A stretch of 53,605 bases of DNA from Bacillota bacterium (GCA_012839215.1 DUNV01000022.1:1-53605); one strand, 5' to 3'; numbered from the stretch's first letter, positions 30,302-40,009 are shown. Numbers and translations are program-made. Notes: a model not told the origin generated them from the sequence alone.

Positions 30302-30547
30302 GTGGTTCTTTCCGAATTTATGATTATTGTTTTGCTCATATTTCTTGTACTTGCCGCTTTTTCAATCTTTTTTTTCGAGGATCTGCTTTATGTGCTGATA
30401 ATTTTTGGGGGTTACAGCACAGTAATGTCCCTCGTCTGGCAGCAATTTAACTCTCCCGACCTAGCTATTACAGAGGCGGCGGTGGGGATAGGGACGACCG
30501 TATTATTGATTACGGTGGTGACTAAAGTGGGGAGGCGTCCGAAATGA
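30302..30547 (+). CDS. DUF4040/MbhD-like subunit (equivalent to part of the MrpA C-terminus)
   Basis: FEDLLYVLIIFGGYSTVMSLVWQQFNSPDLAITEAAVGIGTTVLLITVVTKVGRR. Confidence 0.85.
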   Translation: MVLSEFMIIVLLIFLVLAAFSIFFFEDLLYVLIIFGGYSTVMSLVWQQFNSPDLAITEAAVGIGTTVLLITVVTKVGRRPK

Positions 30548-30843
30548 AACATCGGCAAACATTTTACTTTGTCTTTCTTACTTTGCTAGTGGCCATGGTA
30601 GGTATGATTCTGTTTATTACTGTTACAGAGATGCCTCCCTACGGGGAAGTCACAAATCCCACGAATAATTATGTTATGCAGCGTTATGTTGATGCCTCTG
30701 TGGAGGAAAGTGGAGGCTACAATTATGTCACCAATATTATCCTTGATTACCGGGGTTATGATACTCTCCTAGAAACCACAGTTTTGTTTACTGCTGTGAT
30801 GTCCATTATTGCCCTTTGGGGTGTGGAAAGCACTAAAGACTAG
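30544..30843 (+). CDS. MbhE-like subunit (equivalent to part of the MrpA C-terminus)
   Basis: Two TM; YVTNIILDYRGYDTLLETTVLFTAVMSIIALWG. Confidence 0.8.
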   Translation: MKHRQTFYFVFLTLLVAMVGMILFITVTEMPPYGEVTNPTNNYVMQRYVDASVEESGGYNYVTNIILDYRGYDTLLETTVLFTAVMSIIALWGVESTKD

Positions 30844-30910
30844 GCACGGGGCCTATCCCAAACGCCTCCCCCTCCGTTTCCAAACGACCTGAAGATCTTC
30901 CATAAAGAAA

Positions 30911-30957
30911 TCCCCCTTGTGTAGTCCTTTTTTTATTTAGGTTCTACCCAAGGGGGA
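30911..30957. terminator. Inverted repeat between convergent mrp operon and clpB
   Basis: TCCCCCTTG...CAAGGGGGA with additional GTAG/CTAC pairing and internal T-tract. Confidence 0.6.
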
Positions 30958-31013
30958 GTATGTCGGATCAGCCTTGGCCTGTTCCCTTGTTTTTACCCTT
31001 AACCTTTTATGGT

Positions 31014-33608
31014 TTATGAAAACAACAAGGCATCTAGTCCCCTGGTGACGGTGATGGTGTCGCCCGGCTTGAAGACGTCTTCTAGGAGTAGCCTGGCCAG
31101 GGGAGTTTCCAATTCTTTTTGGATAGCTCTTTTCAGTGGCCTGGCCCCATAGGCCGGATCATAGCCTTGTTCTGCCAAAAATTCTTCGGCCTCCGGGGTA
31201 ATATCCAGTTTCAAATGTTGTTCAGCTAGACGCCTGACGAGACGAGCGGCTTGGATCTTGACGATTTCCCGCAGATTTTCCCTGGTCAGGGGATGAAAGA
31301 CAACTATTTCATCGATACGGTTAAGAAATTCCGGTTTAAAGAAAGATTTGAGATTGTCCAGAATCTGATTCCTGGCTCTTGCAAAATTTTCTTTCCTGTC
31401 TATATTGCTGTCCATGAGCAGATCGCTGCCCAGATTGGAGGTCATGATGATAACAGTGTGGCGGAAGTCCACTGTTCTTCCCTGGGAATCTGTCAGCCTA
31501 CCGTCATCAAGCAATTGCAAAAGGGTATTAAAAACATCCTGGTGCGCCTTTTCAATTTCATCAAAGAGGATGACGGAAAAGGGGCGGCGACGAACTGCGT
31601 TGGTGAGCTGCCCGCCTTCTTCATAGCCTACATAACCCGGGGGTGCGCCGATCATGCGGGAAACGGAATGTTTCTCCATATATTCGGACATATCCAGGCG
31701 GACGTAGGCATTTTCGTCATCGAAAAGGATAAAGGCCAAGGATTTTGCCAGCTCGGTTTTCCCCACACCGGTGGGGCCTAGGAAAATAAAGGATCCGATG
31801 GGCCGGGCCGGGTCCTTGATACCGGAACGGGCCCGTAGAACGGCCTCGCTGACTGCTGTAACTGCCTCATCCTGCCCAACAACCCTTTCATGAAGGCGAT
31901 CGTCCAACTGTAAAATTTTCTGCCGTTCGCCTTCCAAAAGCTTGCTGATGGGTATCCCCGTCCAGCGGCTAACGATGAGGGCAATGTCTTCCTCATCGAC
32001 CTCCTCTTTGAGAAGCCAGTTGCTTTTTTCCGCTTGCAGTTTTTCTTCTTCCTCCACTAACTGTTGCTCAAGATGGGCTAGCCGGCCGTATTTAAGTTCG
32101 GCTAACCTGTTTAAATCATAGGCCTGTTCAGCCTTTTCCATTTCCTGTTTTGTCTGTTCCAGTTGTTCGCGTATGGCCCGCAGTTTGGAGATAGATTCCT
32201 TTTCTTCCTCCCAGCGCGCCCTTAATTCAGCGGCACTTTCCTTCTGATTGGCAATTTCTTCTTCCACCTTGGCCAACCGCCCTTTCGAGGCCTCATCAGT
32301 TTCTTTTTTGAGGGCCTCCCGCTCTATTTCCAACTGCAGGACGCGCCTGGTAACCTCATCCAGTTCCGAGGGCATGCTGTCTATTTCTGCCCTGATCAGG
32401 GCCCCGGCCTCATCGACTAGATCGATGGCTTTATCGGGCAGGAAACGGTCGGTGATATATCTCTGGCTTAGGGTCACAGCGGCAACAAGCGCAGAATCTT
32501 TAATGCGGATTCCGTGGTGGATCTCGTAGCGCTCCTTGAGGCCCCGCAGGATGGAGATAGATTCCGGTATCCCCGGTTCCTTAATGACCACAGGCTGAAA
32601 ACGGCGCTCCAGGGCCGCATCTTTTTCGATATGCTTGCGGTATTCAGCTAGTGTTGTTGCCCCGATACAGTTTAATTCACCTCTGGCCAGCATTGGTTTG
32701 AGGAGGTTGCTGGCATCCATCGCTCCCTCGGCGGCCCCGGCCCCTACAACAGTATGAAGTTCATCGATGAAAAGGATGATCTGCCCATCGGAGTCCCGAA
32801 TTTCCTTAAGCACCGCCTTTAACCTTTCCTCAAATTCCCCCCTGTATTTGGCGCCGGCTACCAGTGAACCCATATCGAGGGCAAACACTTTCTTATTCTT
32901 GAGGCCCTCTGGTATATCATTTTTGATGATGCGCTGGGCGAGGCCTTCAGCGACAGCAGTTTTCCCCACGCCGGGTTCCCCAATTAAAACGGGGTTGTTT
33001 TTTGTGCGCCGGGAAAGGACCTGGACAATACGGCGAATTTCTTCGTCACGACCGATCACAGGATCCAGTTTGCCTGCAGAGGCCATCTCTGTCAGGTCCC
33101 TTCCATAGCGGATTAGTGCCTCATAGGTTCCCTCCGGATCCGGCCCGGTGACCCGCTGATGTCCCCGGATAGATTGCAGGGCCTGGAGAAATAGCTCCCT
33201 GCTGAGGCCACTGCTTTGCAAAAGGCGTTTTCCTTCCCCTTGTTCGCCCCCCAGGAAGGAAAGGAGCAAATGTTCCACCCCGATATATTCATCTTTAAAG
33301 GTTTCTGCCTCTTTTTGCGCCTGTTCCAGAAGCCTGGCCAGGCGGGGGCTTAGATATATTTGCTCTGATGATCCCCCTCCGGCATACACCTTTGGTTGCC
33401 TGGCAAGGTATGCCTGGAGATCTTTTACTATTTTTTCTGTATCAAGACCGGCCCGTTGTAAAATACGCGGGCCTAGCCCCTGTTCCTGTTCCAAGATAGC
33501 CTGGAGCAGGTGTTCGCTGTCGACTTGTTGGTGATGAAATCGGGCAGCAATGCTCTGTGCAGTCCCGATGGCTTCCCGTGCTTTATTGGTAAAACGATTT
33601 TGTTCCAT
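31014..33608 (-). CDS. clpB: ATP-dependent chaperone ClpB
   Basis: Two AAA domains ([29 protein letters not shown]), middle coiled coil, [19 protein letters not shown]-terminus. Confidence 0.95.
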   Translation of the reverse strand: MEQNRFTNKAREAIGTAQSIAARFHHQQVDSEHLLQAILEQEQGLGPRILQRAGLDTEKIVKDLQAYLARQPKVYAGGGSSEQIYLSPRLARLLEQAQKEAETFKDEYIGVEHLLLSFLGGEQGEGKRLLQSSGLSRELFLQALQSIRGHQRVTGPDPEGTYEALIRYGRDLTEMASAGKLDPVIGRDEEIRRIVQVLSRRTKNNPVLIGEPGVGKTAVAEGLAQRIIKNDIPEGLKNKKVFALDMGSLVAGAKYRGEFEERLKAVLKEIRDSDGQIILFIDELHTVVGAGAAEGAMDASNLLKPMLARGELNCIGATTLAEYRKHIEKDAALERRFQPVVIKEPGIPESISILRGLKERYEIHHGIRIKDSALVAAVTLSQRYITDRFLPDKAIDLVDEAGALIRAEIDSMPSELDEVTRRVLQLEIEREALKKETDEASKGRLAKVEEEIANQKESAAELRARWEEEKESISKLRAIREQLEQTKQEMEKAEQAYDLNRLAELKYGRLAHLEQQLVEEEEKLQAEKSNWLLKEEVDEEDIALIVSRWTGIPISKLLEGERQKILQLDDRLHERVVGQDEAVTAVSEAVLRARSGIKDPARPIGSFIFLGPTGVGKTELAKSLAFILFDDENAYVRLDMSEYMEKHSVSRMIGAPPGYVGYEEGGQLTNAVRRRPFSVILFDEIEKAHQDVFNTLLQLLDDGRLTDSQGRTVDFRHTVIIMTSNLGSDLLMDSNIDRKENFARARNQILDNLKSFFKPEFLNRIDEIVVFHPLTRENLREIVKIQAARLVRRLAEQHLKLDITPEAEEFLAEQGYDPAYGARPLKRAIQKELETPLARLLLEDVFKPGDTITVTRGLDALLFS

Positions 33609-33706
33609 ATTTCGCTCGGCTTTTGTTGGGCCGAACTTCACCTCCTTAGAAAATTTTATACTACTGACTCCTGGAAAACGAAATATTTGCAGTGTTATCA
33701 TCATTA

Positions 33707-33733
33707 ACCTTTGCAGAAAATTTTTGCAGAGGT
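33707..33733. promoter_or_regulatory. 27-bp near-palindrome upstream of clpB
   Basis: ACCTTTGCAGAAAATTTTTGCAGAGGT; symmetric at 22 of the 26 non-central positions. Confidence 0.5.
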
Positions 33734-33737
33734 AACA

Positions 33738-34127
33738 TCAAGATAGCAGATCATCTAAAAAACGTTTTAGCATTTCCGGTTCCAGGGTTTCCCCTGTGCT
33801 GATAAGGAAACCCTTTTTCCAAAGGGAACCACGACGGCCATAAAAAGTGCGCATTTGCGGAACCTGTTGCAGAAGATGTACCGCAGAAATACTTTTTAGC
33901 GTGCGGATTATGTCCGCCGGGGCGACAAAGGGATCCACCGATAGGGCAATATGGATAAAGTCCTTATTTACCTCCAGGGAGTGAAGCATGTAGCGGTACC
34001 TGGCACAGATGTCCACAAGGATTTTTTTTAAAAGGTTTCCTTCCTCGCTACGGAAATTTCCCGCCTTTCGTTTTGGACACCAGACGAGATGGTATTTGAT
34101 AGAGTAACGGTTGTGCTGGCTGCCCAT
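33738..34127 (-). CDS. IS200/TnpA-like Y1 protein lacking key catalytic residues (putative inactive or domesticated)
   Basis: YSIKYHLVWCPKRKAGN...DFIHIALSVDPFVAPADIIRTLKSISA...LWKKGFLISTGETLEPEMLKRFLDDLLS; HUH reads FIH and VKxY reads LKRF. Confidence 0.8.
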   Translation of the reverse strand: MGSQHNRYSIKYHLVWCPKRKAGNFRSEEGNLLKKILVDICARYRYMLHSLEVNKDFIHIALSVDPFVAPADIIRTLKSISAVHLLQQVPQMRTFYGRRGSLWKKGFLISTGETLEPEMLKRFLDDLLS

Positions 34128-34131
34128 GGGC

Positions 34132-34290
34132 CTATTCTTCCCCGAGACGATATTTCTCTTTGATAGCCCTTCGGATAAGATCGAGATAGGTGAGCGTCTT
34201 TTCTTCCTCCACAGAATAAATCCTGGCCAGGTTTTCAAGTTCATTTTTCCACTTTTGTGGCAGTGAAATATTGATCTGCACATTTTTCAT
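34132..34290 (-). CDS. Ribbon-helix-helix (CopG/MetJ-like) small protein, 52 aa
   Basis: Reverse-strand translation MKNVQINISLPQKWKNELENLARIYSVEEEKTLTYLDLIRRAIKEKYRLGEE*; below the ORF-track length cutoff; 4 nt upstream of the Y1-like ATG. Confidence 0.8.
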   Translation of the reverse strand: MKNVQINISLPQKWKNELENLARIYSVEEEKTLTYLDLIRRAIKEKYRLGEE

Positions 34291-34328
34291 TATCTACGAC
34301 CGCCTTTATGTTTGTATTACACATATAT

Positions 34329-34357
34329 ATTCTACCATAGTAGAAGCCCTATGGCAA
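34329..34357 (-). promoter_or_regulatory. Sigma-A-type promoter of the RHH/Y1-like unit with overlapping palindromes
   Basis: Minus strand TTGCCA-17 bp-TAGAAT; plus-strand palindromes TTCTAC-CATA-GTAGAA (34330-34345) and CCATAG-N8-CTATGG (34335-34354). Confidence 0.65.
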
Positions 34358-34524
34358 GAAAAATCTAGCGTGCCCAGGCTAGGGTTTAATGAAATATGTA
34401 GACAGCTTTTATGGTGAAATAGACTCTTTATCTAGTGTTAAAGCTGCTAAATAAAGGTAATGAATGGCTAGGCGTCGAAATATAGTCCGGGTATCAAAAT
34501 TTAGGATGAGGAGGCCTGTGGACG

Positions 34525-35298
34525 GTGAAAGTTTTTTTTGATGAAAAGTTTTTGCAAACCTATACTGGTGATCCTGCCGCATCTCCGGGGCGCCTTGATT
34601 ATGCTTTTTCACTTGTTAAGGAACAATACCCCCTCGTTGTTCCTGAACCTTGCAGTGAAGGGGATGTTTTTCTTGTACATACTCCTTATCATCAAAGGTA
34701 TGTCAGCCGAAACGAGGGCGTTTATTCCATGGCCAAGCTGGCTGTGGGGGCAACGATTGGCGCGGCGCAATCATCCTTGGCAGGAGAAACTGCCTTTGCC
34801 CTCTGCCGCCCACCGGGCCATCATGCCAGCCCTGATTCATCTTGGGGGTTTTGTTTTTTTAATAATGTAGCCATTGCCGTGCGCAAGCTGATTGCCGTAG
34901 AAAAGGTTGATCGCGTCTTGATCGTGGATTTTGATCTTCACTTTGGCGATGGAACGGCCAATACCTTTGCCGGGGATCCGCATGTATCGTATTACCATGC
35001 CGAGGGCGGTAGCAGCCGGGATCTAATTGAAAACATGAAGGTCGCCCTTCGGGGGAAAAATGCAGATATGTTAGCTATCTCTGCCGGTTTTGATCGGCAC
35101 CGCAATGACTGGGGAGGGTTGTTGTCTACCCCAGATTATGAGGAACTGGGAAAAATACTGGGTTTGTTTGCCGGGGGCAAATGTGGGGGGCGTCTTTTCG
35201 CTGCCCTCGAGGGCGGATATAACTCCCGTTCCCTTGGCGATGCCCTCATGGCCTTTTTCCAGGGCGTGGAAAAGGGACTTGGCGGGGAAGAAGGGTAG
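34525..35298 (+). CDS. Histone deacetylase/acetylpolyamine aminohydrolase family protein
   Basis: CRPPGHHASPDSSWGFCFFNNVAIA...DFDLHFGDGT...ISAGFDRH...EGGYN. Confidence 0.92.
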   Translation: MKVFFDEKFLQTYTGDPAASPGRLDYAFSLVKEQYPLVVPEPCSEGDVFLVHTPYHQRYVSRNEGVYSMAKLAVGATIGAAQSSLAGETAFALCRPPGHHASPDSSWGFCFFNNVAIAVRKLIAVEKVDRVLIVDFDLHFGDGTANTFAGDPHVSYYHAEGGSSRDLIENMKVALRGKNADMLAISAGFDRHRNDWGGLLSTPDYEELGKILGLFAGGKCGGRLFAALEGGYNSRSLGDALMAFFQGVEKGLGGEEG

Positions 35299-35440
35299 GG
35301 AGCCATCCGTTGTTGCCGAAAAGCCTTCTGTTTCCCGGGGTATTATCAGGGTGCCCGGCAACCGTAGCAGCATTTAGAATTGAAGGCGGGAAAATTAATT
35401 TTGTCTTTGAAAACCTGGGCGGAAAGGAGGCCTGATTTAC

Positions 35441-36157
35441 TTGTTGGTCCTTGATGCACATGCACATTGCGGAATAACGTTACCCTTCCAGCGGCTCAAG
35501 CCGCTCTGGGAGGAGGGAGACATCAACGGCGGGGTGCTTTTTTCACCGGTGGAGGAAATTTATGATCGTTATGATCCAGATTTTACTGATACTGAGGACT
35601 ACAGTCTTTCACGGGAAAAGGTGCATACCTATCTGGAATCCCTAATTTCCAAGAAGATCTTTGTTTACTGGTTTGTTTGGAATGATTTTATGCTACCGGG
35701 GACCGGCTTTGAGGGGATAAAATGGCATCGCCATGCCGGTGAACCCCATTACGATTACCGATCTGAAAAGTGCCGGGTTTTTATTGAGCACGTTTGCCGG
35801 CAGCATTTACCGGTTGTTGTCGAGGAGGAATTTAATCTTACTTTGGAGCTTATAGAAAGGTTCAAAAAGAGGACTCCAGTGATTATTCCCCATTTCGGAG
35901 CCTTAAACGGGGGTTACATGCGCCTTAAGCTGGCAGATCTTTTTGAAAATCCGCTGATATATGTGGATACAGCCTTGGCGGATACAGCAGAAATTAAGGA
36001 TTTTGCAGCTGATTATGGTGTCGAGCGCATTTTATTTGGTAGCGATTTTCCTTTTGGTGAGCCTGCCTATGAAAAGTATAAAGTGGAAAGGATCTTTTAT
36101 GGGAAGGATCGCAAAAAGGTTCTTGCCGAAAATCTTTTGGACCTGCTGAAAAAGTAG
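35441..36157 (+). CDS. Amidohydrolase-type TIM-barrel metal-dependent hydrolase
   Basis: LDAHAHCG...IIPHFGALNGG...RILFGSDFPFGEP. Confidence 0.85.
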   Translation: MLVLDAHAHCGITLPFQRLKPLWEEGDINGGVLFSPVEEIYDRYDPDFTDTEDYSLSREKVHTYLESLISKKIFVYWFVWNDFMLPGTGFEGIKWHRHAGEPHYDYRSEKCRVFIEHVCRQHLPVVVEEEFNLTLELIERFKKRTPVIIPHFGALNGGYMRLKLADLFENPLIYVDTALADTAEIKDFAADYGVERILFGSDFPFGEPAYEKYKVERIFYGKDRKKVLAENLLDLLKK

Positions 36158-36234
36158 GCCTAAATAGGACTGTTTTATTCTGTTTACCGGGAAAATACTC
36201 AATTATCCCGGTATGCTTGGGTATACTATAGTCG

Positions 36235-37110
36235 GTGATAACTGTGAAACTAAAAAGGGAATCTATTATCCTTCTCGTGCTTTTACTCCTGCTATGCGGG
36301 GTAGGCTGCGGTGGGGGGCAAAAATCTGGGGAGAAAACCCGGGAACAGGAAAAGGAGATGCCCAAGGCCTTTATGGAAATACACAGCGGCGCGCTGGCCA
36401 TCGTGCAGCAAGCCGATTTGCTACCCGCTGTAAACAGGCTCAAAGGGCAGGCCCAAACAAAGGACAGCGGGGCGGGCAAAGAGGGGGATAAGGGAGGCAC
36501 AAAGGTAGGCGATCTAACTTATGAGGATACCCTCCTGGGGGAGCTTTTAAAAGCGGAGGGCTTTGATACCGGGAACGAGGAGCTACCCAGCGATGCAGAG
36601 ATGATCTGGGACAATATCGGGAGAACCATCATGGGGCTTCACAGCCGCTGGAATGAGTTACAGCCGCAGATTATGAGGGAAAACATTCCCGCGGAGGATA
36701 TTAATACCTTTGAGGGGGAGCTAGACAGCCTAACGCTTTTTAGCAACGAACGAAACTATTTTGCTACCATGGATTCTGCCAACCGGCTGACTGGTAGTCT
36801 GGCTGGCTTAATGCCCCCTTTTGCTGATAAAAAGGTACTACCGGCTTATGAACTCAGCTTCCATTTAAGGAACATTGTCCTCAGGGCAGCAGCCGATGAT
36901 TATGCCAAAGCACAAGAAAGCCTCGATTACATCTTGCGAAGGGCCCCGGCACTGGAGGAATCCCTAGATAAAAAAAAGTTTAGGGCGCTTGAGTCCTCCC
37001 TTGGGGATCTGCAAAGGGTGGTGCAGAAGCAAAACCTAAATCTCATTATTCTCAACTCGGCTGTGGCCATGAAAAACATCGCCGGGGTTGAAAAAGAAGG
37101 TGCCGCCTAA
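36235..37110 (+). CDS. Lipoprotein of unknown function
   Basis: Signal peptide with lipobox LLCGVGC; no recognised domain. Confidence 0.7.
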   Translation: MITVKLKRESIILLVLLLLLCGVGCGGGQKSGEKTREQEKEMPKAFMEIHSGALAIVQQADLLPAVNRLKGQAQTKDSGAGKEGDKGGTKVGDLTYEDTLLGELLKAEGFDTGNEELPSDAEMIWDNIGRTIMGLHSRWNELQPQIMRENIPAEDINTFEGELDSLTLFSNERNYFATMDSANRLTGSLAGLMPPFADKKVLPAYELSFHLRNIVLRAAADDYAKAQESLDYILRRAPALEESLDKKKFRALESSLGDLQRVVQKQNLNLIILNSAVAMKNIAGVEKEGAA

Positions 37111-37166
37111 TCCAAGTAGCTTTCGAACCGTTGCTTTCTGCTATGTTGATATTTCCGGGAGCCCGG

Positions 37167-38426
37167 TTATCTTGCCTGGATCAAAGATCTTAGCATGCTC
37201 CAGGTTTCATTGGAAATGAGGCCCAGCCGCCAAAGGGCAATTCCGCCCAGCTTGTACCGTTTGGCTAATCCTACCTTGGGGATGATGCTTTTTTCTGTTT
37301 CATAGGGAATGGAGATACCAAGGATAATTTTTTCGGCCGGCACATCAACCATGGCCATTTCCACTGCCTCTAGAACAAGATTAATGGGTTCAGGCTTGGG
37401 TCCAAAATCATAGGCCATGATGATGATGCGATCTGCCGCCATGGCTAACTTTCCGTAATCATACCCCTTGTATTCACTGTTGGGGGGATGGACGGTGAGG
37501 GTGAGGCTTTTGCCCAATTTGCGCAGTTTCTCAGCGAGCATCGATACAAACAGGGTATATTTTTGCTGTACCGCCTCTAGCTCCTCTCCGCTTTGTGAAA
37601 GGCCTAACCCTTCGAAATCAAGATTAACTCCACCGTACAGCCCTGCTACCCCGATGGTTGCCTCGATGGCCCGGGTCATTGCATCCCCGCTGGACAGTAG
37701 GCAGGAAATGGTGTTGTCGGCGTCTGTGATATGAATAACCATTTCCGTTTGCAACGTATATTTTTTTGCAGCGGAAAGGATGTCTTCCCAGCCTTCCGGC
37801 CTTTTCCAGCCAGTTCTACTTTCTGTTAGCAAGTTTCCATCCTTGTCCAGACTGTACCAGCCCAGAGCAATTGTTCCCACAATATCCGTGTTGCCCCTTG
37901 TGGCATCTGGGTAAGGCAACCCAAAAAGGTTTGTCCAGCTGCTTGTCCGGCTATCCCCCAAAGCATAGAAACCGATCACCGCCATCTTCGTCGGGGGTGT
38001 GAAAATTTTTATCTCCCTAGAGAGTTCGATCCATTCAACCGCGCAACCAAAGGCGCTGCTAAAAAAGCGCAAGGGTACCAGGGTTCTTCCCGCAATAATC
38101 TGGGGGCCGACTTCCAGCTGGGTGGGTGCCTGATTCAGAAGAGCAGTCTCGCTGCCAATAACTAGTTCGACCTGTACACCTTCGCCCAGAGCGTTTATTG
38201 TTTGCGATCCACTGTCCCAGTTAACCTCAACGTTTAGTGCCTCGGCAATTGGCCGGAAAGGTACCAGTGTTCTACCATCCTGTATGATCGGTTCTACATC
38301 ATTAAAAGATACAGGGAGGTTATCGATAAAAACATCAATATTATCTCCTTGGGCATGGGCCGGCTGCACGGCAATATAAACGGCAAGGATGATGGCAAAT
38401 AAGGCTACGACAAAAATTTTTTTCAT
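37167..38426 (-). CDS. Secreted copper-amine-oxidase-N-like stalk domains plus GH18-like domain
   Basis: Signal peptide; IIQDGRTLVPFRPIAEALNVEVNWD and IIAGRTLVPLRFFSSAFGCAVEW repeats; GGVNLDFEGL GH18 motif. Confidence 0.88.
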   Translation of the reverse strand: MKKIFVVALFAIILAVYIAVQPAHAQGDNIDVFIDNLPVSFNDVEPIIQDGRTLVPFRPIAEALNVEVNWDSGSQTINALGEGVQVELVIGSETALLNQAPTQLEVGPQIIAGRTLVPLRFFSSAFGCAVEWIELSREIKIFTPPTKMAVIGFYALGDSRTSSWTNLFGLPYPDATRGNTDIVGTIALGWYSLDKDGNLLTESRTGWKRPEGWEDILSAAKKYTLQTEMVIHITDADNTISCLLSSGDAMTRAIEATIGVAGLYGGVNLDFEGLGLSQSGEELEAVQQKYTLFVSMLAEKLRKLGKSLTLTVHPPNSEYKGYDYGKLAMAADRIIIMAYDFGPKPEPINLVLEAVEMAMVDVPAEKIILGISIPYETEKSIIPKVGLAKRYKLGGIALWRLGLISNETWSMLRSLIQAR

Positions 38427-38585
38427 AACGCATGACCCCCCTGAATTTACCTATAATAAAACACAATTCGATGGGAGGTTTACCAAATCCTGCAAAGAAA
38501 GGGATAATGTAGACAAGCACATCATTGGGACGGATCGGCCCCTGGTCCCAAGTGGGGCTTACAAGCAGATTCTATTGGCAAATCT

Positions 38586-39764
38586 TTATCGGGGAAAGGC
38601 TTTAGCCTGCCCGGTCAGGATCAACAGCAGGCGGTGAACGAGAAGCCCGGCCACAAAGATGGCCAGGGCGGCGATCAAAAAGATGCTTTTGTAGCCCCAG
38701 TTGATCAGCAGAAATTTATTGATTAGGACACCGCAGCCCCCGCCAACAAACATGTTAAAGGAGGCCAGCGACATGACTGTGCCCCTTTGCATGGGCAGTT
38801 GTTGCTGTGCAGTGAAGATGACTGTGGACTGAATGAGGACGAAGGCAAACCCGAATGCCAACAATATGGGAAGGGTGTAATAAATCCCCGGCCACTGCCC
38901 CAGCGGTGCCCAGGTGATCAGTCCTAAAATTCCGGCCAGGAGTGTCATGTTGCTGCCCAGCTTCAGCCTAATATCGCCGGCTTTCTGTCCGCCGGCATAA
39001 GCGGCGAGCCCGAAGGGCGTCATTATTAACCCCACGTAAAAGATATTCAGGCCGGTCATTTCCACCAGAAAATCACCCAAATAAGTAAAGCTGCCAAAGA
39101 CAGCAAAACCGACTAAAAACAGCAAAACTACCGTTTTTAACAGGAAGGGCTGCGAAAAAGCGTTGGCATAGGCCTGGCGCAGGCCCAGGGTTTTGGCTGT
39201 GCCCGGGGCAAATATGAGATACTTGAACATAAGTAGGGCAATAATCAGTTCGGCTACCCCATAGGCCAGGTAGACCAGCCGCCAGGAACCGATAAAGGAA
39301 AGGCCGCCTCCAATGGCCGTGGCTGCTGCGCCCCCCAAAAAATACATCCCCATGACGCTGCCGATGGCATTGAGCCTTTTTTTGGGTTCTTCAAAAAGAT
39401 CTCCCACATAGGACATGGTCACGGGGAGTATGGCCGCGGCAAGAATACCATTGATGGCCCGGATCGCCGCCAGGGAAATAATATTGAAGGCCAGCGCACC
39501 GAGACAGCTGAATACAGCGGTACCGAAGGCAGCTATGCTGATCACCCTGGCCTTGCCATATCTGTCTCCCAGGGGGCCAAAAAGCAGGGTAAAGAGCCCG
39601 AAGGGGAGCATATAGGCAGCTACCGATAGCGCTGCAGTCCCAATATCGATGCCAAAATCCCTGGCGATATCCACCAGCATGGGGGAGGCCGCATAATTGT
39701 CCCCCATGGCCCAAAATCCCATAAGACCTAGTAGTAAAACGACATGTTTTGTTCTTGGCTGCAA
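38586..39764 (-). CDS. MFS transporter
   Basis: 12-TM pattern, FGPLGDRYGKARVISIAAFGTA motif. Confidence 0.87.
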   Translation of the reverse strand: MQPRTKHVVLLLGLMGFWAMGDNYAASPMLVDIARDFGIDIGTAALSVAAYMLPFGLFTLLFGPLGDRYGKARVISIAAFGTAVFSCLGALAFNIISLAAIRAINGILAAAILPVTMSYVGDLFEEPKKRLNAIGSVMGMYFLGGAAATAIGGGLSFIGSWRLVYLAYGVAELIIALLMFKYLIFAPGTAKTLGLRQAYANAFSQPFLLKTVVLLFLVGFAVFGSFTYLGDFLVEMTGLNIFYVGLIMTPFGLAAYAGGQKAGDIRLKLGSNMTLLAGILGLITWAPLGQWPGIYYTLPILLAFGFAFVLIQSTVIFTAQQQLPMQRGTVMSLASFNMFVGGGCGVLINKFLLINWGYKSIFLIAALAIFVAGLLVHRLLLILTGQAKAFPR

Positions 39765-40009
39765 GGAAAACCCCCCTAAAATAATGTTCCATGATGTAAT
39801 TGCTTTAACAGTTGCTCTTTACCATATAATATTATTATTAGCCACAGAGCTGTTTTTCCCTTCTCTTTTCCAAGGTAAAGGCATGGTATGAAAGTTGCTT
39901 ATTCAAGTTGCTCCTGGGGATTGCGAATTAATTGTCCACAATAAAAAGTTATGTCGGTTGCATTCTTTTCCGCTGGTGCTATAATCGTTTATAAGCTGGA
40001 AGGGGGGCT

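Noticed and set aside
33738-34283. 181-aa version of the Y1-like ORF
   Set aside because: The first ~52 residues are the out-of-frame RHH gene; homology to TnpA starts at MGSQHNRYS (34127).
33738-34290. A complete active IS200 insertion sequence
   Set aside because: No recognisable IS200 ends or subterminal hairpins seen, and both catalytic motifs are substituted.
34364-34382. CTAGC-GTGCCCAG-GCTAG inverted repeat as a CRISPR or att site
   Set aside because: Single short inverted repeat, no repeat-spacer pattern and no integrase nearby.
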